The notes under the pieces: model-generated | Database searches by the model: none | Told to the model about the DNA's origin: nothing | The model's input: only the letters and a program-made list of their open reading frames with translations | Made by a program: the position numbers and the translations under genes | In this document: positions 55,103 to 64,000 of the stretch, piece by piece | Numbering within the stretch: the stretch's first letter is position 1 | Layout of the letters: each line of letters starts with the position of its first letter | Origin: Leptidea sinapis | Taxonomy: Eukaryota > Arthropoda > Insecta > Lepidoptera > Pieridae | Length of the DNA stretch: 64,000 bases | NCBI RefSeq assembly: GCF_905404315.1 | Contig: NC_066292.1 | Span: 2,046,001 to 2,110,000, forward strand | Direction of reading: 5' to 3'

Positions 55103-55189
55103 CTAAAAATAAAAATGGCTTATGAAATTGCTTATACGAAAATAAAACGAAAATCTCAATTTTTTGTATCTATTTTAATTTGTTAATTG

Positions 55190-55440
55190 AAAATCTCCTT
55201 ATTAAAATAGATACAAAAAACACACACTACAATACACCGGAAGAAATCCGCGAATTTATTTTCTCAAAATTTATTCCTTTGGAATTCTTTTTGATGTCAT
55301 TTCTGATAACTTCTAGATACTACTACCGCTACGGAAACAAATGGCGCTCTGAGAGAGAAGAAGCGGCGCAAGAAACTCTCCCAGCATTTTTTTTTTGCGC
55401 TCTTTTCAATAAAAATATACAATATTTTAATATATACAAT
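55190..55440 (-). repeat. Family-C LINE 3' end, outer half of a split element
   Basis: Minus strand GAGAGTTTCTTGCGCCGCTT, GCGCCATTTGTTTCCGTAGC and AGGAATAAATTTTGAGAAAA, the tail that follows the 58.24-58.49 kb piece in intact copies such as 63.4-63.78 kb. Confidence 0.8.
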
Positions 55441-55469
55441 AATTTAATATTTTTTTATATTCAGCTTTA

Positions 55470-58202
55470 TACATTGGGCAGCAGTAAAGTCGAACTTAGA
55501 CGTAACTCTTACCCAATCGACTAACACTAACTGCAATTTAGGTTATCTTCTTACAGATTTTATGTCCCTTCATAGCTTTAAACAATATAATAACATCGCT
55601 AATAAAGGCAACAAAATTTTAGATTTAGTTTTTTGCAGTGGGTCACTGCAAGCTAAAGTACTTCCTTCGGATATCTCGTTAAGTAAAATTGATCCGTATC
55701 ACCCACCATTACTTTCCGTATTTAATTTCTACAAACAGGAATTACTAAGTCCAAACAAAATTATAAAATACAACTTTCATCGCGCTAATTATGAAATTGT
55801 TAACAAAGAGTTAAGGGAAAATAATTGGGATAATATTTTCGAAACAACGGACACTATTAACCAAATGATAGAAAAATTTTATAGCATTATTAAAGGACTT
55901 ATGGAAAAACACGTCCCCAAAATGACAGCTAGTAGAGGTAGATACCCTATTTGGTTTACACACAACCTTATCAGGTTAATTAAGGAAAAGGAGGCCTTCC
56001 GTCTGAAATACAAAAAAACAAAATGTCCTCTCACAGAATACGATTTTCAAGAAGCTAGAAAAAGATGTCACACTCTAATAAATAGTTGTTACGATAATTA
56101 TAAAAAAAGTATAGAAGATTTAATTTGTAAAAATAACATGAAAGTACTGTGGTCATTTTTAAAATCTAAAAGAAAAAGTCAGGGAACGGTTCCAAACGTA
56201 ATGACATTTAAAGGCACACAAGTATCGTCTCCCTCATCAATCTGTAATGCTTTTGTTGAACACTTTTCCACAGTTTATACACAACCAGATCATACGGACA
56301 TTAGAATCAAGCCTAATATATTTTCTACCACAGATAATAACGCAGTTGCAGATTCAGCAAACAAATCTCTTTTCAAAATTTTATTAGACCAAAATTCAAT
56401 AGAAAAAGCCTTGAAAAAACTAGACGATAGAAAAGGAGCTGGTCCTGATAAGATACCGGCTAATTTAATTAAAAACTGCGCTTCATCTCTGTCCTATCCG
56501 CTATATCTTATATATAATCGATCTCTGGCTACTGGGATATTTCCTGAAAAATGGAAGTCCGCTAATGTTGTGCCAATTCCGAAAAGCGGACAAGCGGATG
56601 ATATAATGAACTATAGGCCAATTTCTATATTGTCCATTTTTGGTAAGGTTTTCGAATCTTTGATATGTCCTTATCTTTCTTTTCATTTGAAATCTATTTT
56701 AGTCCCTCAACAGCATGGTTTCCGCAATAAAATGTCTACCGTAACAAATTTATCTGAATTTACAACTCAAGTAATCGATAATATAGACAAGGGACACCAA
56801 GTGGACGCTATATATATGGATGTTAGTAAAGCTTTCGATCGGGTCAACCACTCAATGTTAATAAGTAAACTACATAACGCTGGCATTCAAGGAACTTTAC
56901 TGTCCTGGCTCTCGTCGTTTTTGTCGTACAGACAACTACAAGTTGTGGTTTGCGGGTATCAATCAGATCCATTCATGGCTCCATCTGGAGTCCCTCAGGG
57001 ATCCCATCTAGGTCCTATATTATTTTTAGTATTTATTAACGACTTGTGTAACCATATAAAATCTTCAAATTTTTCGTTATTTGCTGACGACCTAAAGATT
57101 TTTAAATCTATCCAAAATCCGTTAGACTCGATTTCCCTTCAAAATGACTTAAACAGTATTTCCGAATGGTCTATTAAAAATAAATTGCCCCTTAATGTAA
57201 AAAAATGTCAGCATATAAAATTTACAAAGAAACGAATTCCGCTTAATACTTCATATTCTTTAAATAATCTTTTGTTAGATGAAGTGGATGAAATCAGAGA
57301 CCTTGGAATTATTTTAGACAAGAAATTATCCTTCAATACACACATAGATGTAACAATCAATAAATGTTACAAATTATTAGGCTTTGTTTGGCGTAATTGC
57401 AAAACGTTTAAATCATGTTTAGCTCTTAAAATGGTTTATTTTGCTCTAATTCGTAGTTTATTAGAATACGGCTCCACCGTTTGGAATCCATTCTATAAGG
57501 ATCCTATCAAAAGAATCGAAAGAATCCAGAAACGCTTCCTTTTTTTATTGTCAGTACATGAAAAAAAAGCAGTTCGAGTTAACCTCTTATAATGATAGAT
57601 TGCATTTCTTTAATATAACGTCACTAGAAAATCGTCGCTGGGTGAATGATCAAATGTTTCTATACAAAATTTTAAATCACAAATTAGACTGTCCCAATAT
57701 CCTAACCAAAATTAAATTTTCAGTGCCACGCGAAAGTGCACGTTTCACAAATTTCAAACCTTTTATTGGAAATTTATATAGAACTGAACTCGGTGCTAAT
57801 AGTGTTTTAGAAAGGATCTGCCGGGAGCACAATAATCTTTTCAAAACTACTCGTGTTGACATCCACTCCTCCTCCCCTCCGCATTACAAAAAATTATTGC
57901 AGCAATTTATGAGTGCAGAAACCACATAACGTATGCTTTGTTTTGATTTATATCCAGAATTTAATTTTTAGTATTTTTTTTTCACTTGTTACTTCTACAT
58001 TATAGTACTATAATAGTACAATACAATATTCTTTCATTGTAAACTTGCAACCCCGCACTTGTGCAACTCAAAAATGCATGCTGGTTTGCCTGTAATTGGA
58101 TTTACACCATAATTTATACTAATTTTGTTATTTTTATAAGCTAGTAATAGTGTATAATCTGTTGGTGAACCTAAATAAATAAATAAAATAAATAAATAAA
58201 TA
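55470..58202 (+). mobile_element. Family-D LINE (jockey-like), 5'-truncated, inserted into a family-C LINE
   Basis: Carries the end of an endonuclease domain and a complete RT, then a 3' part ending in AAATAAATAAATAAAATAAA at 58173-58201. Its two flanks are the two halves of one minus-strand family-C element. The exact 5' junction and target duplication cannot be fixed by eye because both flanks are AT-rich. Confidence 0.85.
55562..57929 (+). pseudogene. LINE endonuclease (C-term)-RT ORF with one frameshift
   Basis: A 676-codon frame has KILDLVFCSGS and DPYHPPL (end of the endonuclease), GAGPDKIPANLIKNC, NYRPISILSIFGKVFE, IYMDVSKAFDRVNHS (motif A), PSGVPQGSHLGPILFLVFIN and LFADDLKIF (motif C), then GSTVWNPFY. 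At an A8 run (57562-57569) the frame is lost. Translation of the adjacent frame continues the same protein family (QFELTSYNDRLHFFNITSLE...) to 57929. The 5' half of the endonuclease is missing, so the copy is dead despite a long open frame. Confidence 0.9.
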
Positions 58203-58204
58203 TT

Positions 58205-58490
58205 GTACAGTCATTTCTATCACTATATAATAATCACAATCTAGTCCCAGGCTGTCCGATCATTTAGATATTCAGCAGTGGAGTAATAGGATTTACGACA
58301 GAGCCATTTTTTTATAAAACATTTAAATTTATTTATAGATAATGCCTGAACAGTGGCTGGGACTTTATTATAGAAGTGTATACATTTACCCTTAAAGCTA
58401 TTATGTATCTTATGAAGCCTACTAGAATTAGTTACAAGCAATCCCTTATTTCTAGTGTTATAATAATTGTGTTAATAATTAACCCGAAGT
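58205..58490 (-). pseudogene. Family-C LINE coding end, other half of the split element
   Basis: Minus strand: KIHNSFKGKCIHFYNKVPAT and CRKSYYSTAEYLNDRTAWD, the same peptide as at 63.4-63.55 kb. Its 3' continuation lies on the other side of the family-D insertion. Confidence 0.85.
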
Positions 58491-60418
58491 AAAGATATTT
58501 CGAATTTAAAACTTTTTGTCGTTATCTTATCTTTGTCACTACATAATAACATGACAGGGAGAAGTAATTTTAAACTTGGAATAACTTTACATCGTGTTTT
58601 TCAATAAGACAGCAAGAGTTTCCAATAAAATCTAAAATTTACCAACTACACAAAAAGCGGTGTGTAACCTCACAGTAGTGAAAACTTTATCAAGTCGAGG
58701 GTAATGATAATACGAATATGTTGAGCGAACGAGATTTCCTTAGTCGATTCGGGACGACTCTTCCCGAAGGAGCGTTACAAATCCTCGCCGATCAGTTCGT
58801 GAGGGGGCCGCAAAATTGAATACGCACTCTTAATATAATTGGTTGTTGGGAAGATAAGACTTCAAGGTGGATATCTGAAGGAGCAAGATGAGGTCTAAGG
58901 CTGCATAAGGATGCATCAATACCTCCCAGCCATTTTTTTAAATTTTGCTGAGTTCAAATGTGTGTGGTCCAACGTTATTGATTAAGACCTCATCCTTTCT
59001 ATCGATCAATCCCTGCTGCTTTCTCGCAACTAGTATATAGTTTAGTAAGGATCAATCTGATGTATTCTCTTCGAAAACAGTTCGGTTTCATCATATTTCG
59101 TGGTCAATTCCCAATTTTCCAGCTAGGTCGTAATTACTTAGTTCCATAAATTTTCATTGTATTCCTATGCGTAATCATTTTTTTTAAATACAATTTTAAA
59201 ATTACTAATGAAAAGTAGCTGGAAGACTTCATCTTACTAATTCGTTACTTTTTTTTAAATGTAACCTTATTAACGTCATCATAGCCAGCTTGGTAGTAAT
59301 AAGTATAGCACAGCCAAAGACTGTTACCCCCGACCAATGTTGAGACTAGATGGAATGAATTATTACCGCGGTACGGACAGTTCTCGAATTCACGAGACCC
59401 AGACGAGACAATAACTTTTAACCGATAATACTAATTAAACATCCAACGAGACACAATAACTTTCTACTGATAATGTTATTCAAACACAATGGCCAAGTTA
59501 TTAATATTTCGAAAACTCCTATGAATACCCTATACATATATAAACTACTAGTTCAGATAACTCCAAACCTCTTTCTACAAACAAAACCAACTTACTGAAG
59601 TAATACAATAAGTTATTTAGAGGTGCAATACACAAAATATGTGATGACACTTCAAGAGAATATTCATAATATTGCACAACAAAAGAATTAATACTAATAA
59701 TAATTTGATGTGTTCATTAATACTAATCTCTGTCTATAGTCGTTTATAACTGATTATATTCTTAAAGTATATATTTAATTACACGACAAACGAATACTTT
59801 TAGTAATGCCTTGGCTGAGTTTCCATAATTTCTATTTTCTAATGGCAGAATGGCTAGAAGAAGCCTTGGCACTAGTCGTTCGGAGAAGATTTGTTTTTTT
59901 TTTTTTGAGTATCAACAAAAGATCTATACACCGTACTGGTTGTTTTTATTTCAAACCATCTATTAATATTGTCAGAATGGTATTTGCATTAATGTGACCG
60001 ATGAGCGTTTTCTTTACTACTCAGGGCCACATCATCTCTGGACCTCGCTGGAACGTGAAGCCCCCTCCCTTTCCCCTTTCACCCCTTCGCACTCATCCTG
60101 TTGCGTCAGTCCGGTTTGCAGTTTAATTACTTTTCGGTACATGTCGTGATATTTTCGAGCTATAACTGCTTTGTTTTTGAAGTTTTTATTGTTATGTTTT
60201 AACTTACGTTGTTAATAGTTCTGTGTCGCTATAATAGTAGTGCCAGAAAAATATATATTTTTTTTTACTTAAACCAGATTCTTTAATTGATTTTTCATCA
60301 TTATAATAATAATCAACATCACAACATAACACCTTTACATGAATTTATAATACTGAAAAAATAAATCTTTGTTTATAATTAACATTTTATTAATAATAAT
60401 ATTTTTTTTGTGAAAATA
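58491..60418. other. Upstream intron, nothing recognised
   Basis: AT-rich except 60030-60130, a C-rich patch. I searched the minus strand for the missing N-terminal exon (motifs like VPFTAY, VILASDFE, VCIFEP) and did not find it. Confidence 0.45.
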
Positions 60419-60655
60419 AGGCTGATGGTAATTCATACGTCCTGCCCATTACAATTCAGTGCCGCTCAGGATTCTTGAAATACCAGAAAATTGAGCGGCA
60501 CTACAACTGCGCTAGTCACCTTGAGACATAATATGTTAAGTCTCATTTGCCCAGTATTTTACTAGCTACGGCGCCCTTCAGACCGAAATACAGTAGTGCT
60601 TACACATTACTGTTTCACGGCAGAAATAGGTACCATTGTGGTACCCATAATATCC
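60419..60655 (+). repeat. Hairpin-bearing element, copy 7
   Basis: Has GGCTGATGGTAATTCATACG, arms GTGCCGCTCAGGATT and TTGAGCGGCAC, and CTTCAGACCGAAATACAGTA. It lies right of the first Rbcn-3A exon found here. Confidence 0.8.
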
Positions 60656-61128
60656 AACAAAGTGACGATATGACGTCATCGATGACAGTTCCAGAGATAA
60701 TAAAAACGGCTAGTACCTAAGTACTTATATGAATTTTAATATTTAGATTGAGATACTGAAATGTAGATTCAACGCACATCATACAATCAACAAGCTAAAA
60801 ATACGAGTAAGTACCTACGTTATCCCATATAAGATGGGTTAAAAAAGAGATGACCAAAACTATTCATAGATACCCATACAGAAATGCTAAAATAGCATTT
60901 CAGCACATCATGCAATAGCAGAATTGAAACATCGAATTCGGATCCGCAATTAGATCGCATTGAATATGGAATAAATATTTGCTGTTAAAATATCATAGAG
61001 ATAACTTGTTGATTTTGGTAGTCCTTCTGCTAACATAGTAATCAAATGTGTTCGTAGTTAGATATATTAACATATGATCTTTAAACTTTTTAAAGGACTA
61101 TTCACTATAATATTATATACACAGCAGT

Positions 61129-61304
61129 GGGGCTCCTTTACACAGGATGCCGGCTAGATTATGGGTACCACAACGACGCCTCTTTCTGTCGTGAAGCAGT
61201 AATGTGTAAACATTACTGTTTCGGTCTGAAGGGCGCCATAGCCAGTGAAATTACTGGGCAAAAGAGACTTAAAATCTTACGACTCAAGGTGACGAGCGCA
61301 ATTA
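61129..61304 (-). repeat. Hairpin-bearing element, copy 8, cut by a LINE 3' end
   Basis: Runs from GGGGCTCCTTTACACAGGAT to GACGAGCGCAATT and switches there directly into the family-C LINE tail (AAAAAATGGCTCTGTGG), losing the hairpin half. Confidence 0.8.
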
Positions 61305-61600
61305 AAAAATGGCTCTGTGGTAAATCCTACTTCTCCACAGCCGAATATCTAAGTGATCCGACAGCGTGGGACTAGATTATGATTATTTTATAGAAATTGC
61401 AAGGACAATACAATATTGTATATGTGATTAAAAAGAGCACAAAGAAATGCTTAGAGAGTTTCTAGCGCCGCTTCTTCTCTCTCAAAGCGCCATTTGTTTC
61501 CGAAGCGGTAGTAGTACCTAGTATATTAGAAATGATATCAAAAAGAATTCTAAAGGAATCAATTTTGAGAAAACAAATGCCTTTTTTATGCCTCCACAGT
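61305..61600 (+). repeat. Family-C LINE 3' end
   Basis: KKWLCGKSYFSTAEYLSD, then GAGAGTTTCTAGCGCCGCTT and AGCGCCATTTGTTTCCGAAG. Joined without spacer to hairpin-element copy 8. Confidence 0.82.
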
Positions 61601-61884
61601 CGTTTTCAACATTCTTCCAGTGTTCGTCTTTTTTTGCACTAGAGCAAGGGGTGCGATGATCATTTGACAGCAGGTACCACGAAGGTACCTACGCTAGTTT
61701 GTACTACTATTCCATAAAAAGTATTCCACGTTTAGACAGAGGATCTAGAGTACCAAGTAAGAGAGTTGAAAGGTAAAAGAAGCCAGTGAAGTTTGGCACG
61801 ACTGGGGTAAATCTGTAATCTCTGCCTACCCGTCTAATAGACAGACGACGACAGGCATTTCTGTGTGTTTATTTTTTATAAAAA

Positions 61885-62125
61885 TAAGGGACGAAACGAG
61901 CAGGACGTTCAGCTGATATTGATACGCCCTCCCATTGCAATGCAGTGCCGCTCAGGATTCTTGAAAAACCCAAAAATTCTGAGCAGCACTACTGAGCGTC
62001 ACCTTGAGACATAAGATGTTAAGTCTCATTTGCCCAGTAATTTCACTAACTACGGCGCCCTTCAGACCGAAACACAGTAATATTTAAACATTACTGCAGT
62101 GCAAAGGAGCCTCCCACTGCTATGT
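61885..62125 (+). repeat. Hairpin-bearing element, copy 9
   Basis: Has AAGGGACGAAACGAGCAGGA, arms GTGCCGCTCAGGATT and AATTCTGAGCAGCAC, and the CCTCCCACTG end. Confidence 0.8.
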
Positions 62126-62694
62126 GCCTGATATGTTTCTAGCACGGTCGCAATAAATACCGTGTAATGCGCTGTCCCCTTTAATCCTTGTAGATAGCAT
62201 TTGACCTAATTAAATCATATTACACTTTACGAAAACTGGTTTTAGTATGTAAATAAGTTGCAATTTCCGATTTAGCCGGAGTAATAGCCATTGCGTGACG
62301 CGCCTCGTCGAGCAAACGCTGTTACATTATGAAGAGCAATTTAATACAGCGTTACGAATCATGTGACCGTCGCGGACCGAATAAATTGACTCAAACAATT
62401 TGCATGCCCAACAATATCCTTTTTAGACGATCGCAACATCGGTGCGGTAAAAACTGAACTAACAATGCGATAATTTAAGTACATGTTATACAATGGAGCC
62501 GCGATTTTCCGGACTAACTCTTGCTATGACCGATTAGGATAAATAGAAATTCTGAAATTAATGAAGTGATTTTTTCCTTAATTATTAAAAATTAAAACTC
62601 AACCAGCAACAATGCTATTTAAGAAACATGCTTACATTTACGTCTGTACGTACCTATACACATATTTCCTTATACATGTAATTAAAATACTGCA

Positions 62695-63015
62695 ACATCT
62701 ATTCTATACATATAAATAAAATTGGAGTGTCTGTTTGTAATATTGAAATAACCGTTTTTTACTGCATGTATATGAATATATATACGGTACATACACCAAA
62801 ATAACATTTTTCCTGTCTGTTTGTTCCGGCTAATCTCTGAAAAAAAGCTGGACCGAATTTGAAGGGACTTTAGTAGTAGCTGATGTAATAAGAAGTAACT
62901 TAAGCTACGTTAATTTTAGAAAATTTAAGAAAAAATAGTAATGTTGCATGTCCAAGAAACGGTCTAACTCTAAAAATAATTTATATGGCCAAACAACGTT
63001 TGCCGTGTCAGCTGT
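62695..63015. repeat. Interspersed repeat with 'CTATACATATAAATAAAATT' start
   Basis: TATAAATAAAATTGGAGTGT, TTTTTCCTGTCTGTTTGTTC and, at the end, CAAACAACGTTTGCCGTGTC, which is the reverse of the CTAGCTGACCC repeat start. Non-coding. Confidence 0.6.
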
Positions 63016-63239
63016 CCCTGTATTTATTAAACTTGGTTTAAAATATTTGGCAATAGCCACTTGATGACAACAAAACATCACGCATTCGTTTTAGATATAA
63101 TAAACTAACATTATCCAACTCAGATCTTTTTTTAAAGCAGCAGAGCTTGAAATGCTTCCGCATGACAATTCCTTGTTTTGTGCGACAAATCGCTTTGTGC
63201 ACTATTTAAACGAAATATTTACTTGATCTTTGACTATAT

Positions 63240-63866
63240 TAATAATAATAATGACACACTTTTACACAAATTATCATGATCCCAAACTAGGCATAGCCAG
63301 TACAATGGGTACAAGATAACGATATATTTAATACAATATACTTACTTAAACATACATAAATACATATAAACATCCATATTCATCATAAGATACATAATAG
63401 CTTTAAGGGTAAATGTATACACTTCTACAATAAAGTCCCAGCCACTGTTCAGGCATTACCTATAAATAAATTTAAATGTTTTATAAAAAAATGGCTCTGT
63501 CGTAAATCCTATTACTCCACTGCTGAATATCTAAATGATCGGACAGCCTGGGACTAGATTGTGATTATTTTATAGCGACTGTACAATATTGTATATTTTA
63601 TTGAAAAGAGCGCAAAAAAAAGAATGCTGGGAGAGTTTCTTGCGCCGCTTCTTCTGTCTCAGAGCGCCATTTGTTTCCGAAGCGGTAGTAGTATCTAGTA
63701 GTATAAGAAATGACATCAAAAATAATTCTAAAGGAATCAATTTTGAGAAAATAAATGCCTTTTATGCCTTTTATCATATAAATGATTGCACCTACCGGGA
63801 TTCGAACCCGGGACCTCCAGCTTAGTAGTCAGGGTCACTAACAATTCGGCTATATGGGTCGTCGTC
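63240..63866 (-). repeat. tRNA-derived SINE (second family), interrupted
   Basis: Head at 63778-63866 (minus strand ATATAGCCGAATTGTTAGTG and CCCGGGTTCGAATCCCGG) and tail at 63240-63393 (minus strand CCATTGTACTGGCTATGCC and AAATTATCTTG-like end) are separated by a family-C LINE fragment. The intact order is seen at 50.48-50.78 kb. Confidence 0.82.
63394..63777 (+). mobile_element. Family-C LINE 3' fragment inserted in the SINE
   Basis: Starts CATAAGATACATAATAGCTT, reads KCFIKKWLCRKSYYSTAEYL, and has the tail GAGAGTTTCTTGCGCCGCTT ... AATAAATGCCTTTTATG. 'ATCAT' appears at both junctions, which may be a target-site duplication. Confidence 0.8.
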
Positions 63867-64000
63867 TTTAATAATTTTATATGATTATATGTTAACAATA
63901 TTTAAATACTATTGAAATAGTTTGGAAATGAAAGGCTTGCATTAAAATCTTATCGACCCAGAATAAGTACTTTAGAATAAATAGCAACTCTAGTACTTAT

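Noticed and set aside
54346..54690. 114-codon plus-strand frame
   Set aside because: Composed of a LINE fragment and the antisense of exon E2.
60030..60130. C-rich patch as promoter or first exon of the gene
   Set aside because: No splice donor in a useful place and no sign of the family's N-terminal motifs on the minus strand; left as unexplained.
58490..64000. Missing N-terminal exon of Rbcn-3A
   Set aside because: Searched by eye for the conserved start of the family on the minus strand; nothing convincing, so it is presumably beyond the right edge.

Overview
This window is animal nuclear DNA, most probably from a moth or butterfly. It is AT-rich and almost all of the genic signal is on the minus strand as short GC-richer exons separated by introns full of retroelement debris. 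Several of the repeats (hairpin-bearing interspersed element, tRNA-derived SINEs, 'CTAGCTGACCC' elements, jockey/CR1-like LINEs) are types I associate with Lepidoptera; that assignment rests on recognition, not on a search.

One gene dominates. Reading the minus strand from 55.1 kb down to 0.6 kb, I find 41 consecutive internal exons of a DmX-like / Rabconnectin-3 alpha gene (DMXL2 in vertebrates, Rbcn-3A in Drosophila). Every exon has GT..AG borders, every junction keeps phase, and the spliced product is 6,717 nt = 2,239 codons with no stop. Compared with remembered vertebrate DMXL2 (about 3,000 residues), the window starts near residue 95 and ends near residue 2,240. The first exon(s) lie beyond the right edge and the C-terminal WD40 exons beyond the left edge. 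The family protein is a large WD40/Rav1-domain scaffold that works with Rabconnectin-3 beta (WDR7) to assemble and activate the V-ATPase.

Introns carry almost everything else. Right side (55-64 kb): a frameshifted LINE inserted in the opposite orientation into an older LINE 3' end, plus SINEs and hairpin elements. 39.0-42.2 kb: a decayed LTR retrotransposon with 300-bp LTRs, an integrase remnant and an array of twelve small stem-loops next to the 3' LTR. 33-38 kb: LINE debris and a 35-copy, 96-bp minisatellite that starts inside exon 11 and contains a copy of its 5' splice site in every unit. 24.3-27.6 kb: an almost intact LINE with one internal stop. 5.5-9.2 kb: a LINE ending about 15 bp from a splice donor, and a 1,259-bp hAT-type element with a perfect 8-bp target duplication inserted into an arm of an older fold-back element.

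The most unusual feature is the exon-derived minisatellite: the amplified unit is the last part of a coding exon plus the first 30 nt of its intron, so the array multiplies a splice donor about 35 times and creates three spurious giant reading frames. I see no rRNA, functional tRNA gene, CRISPR array or prokaryotic operon.
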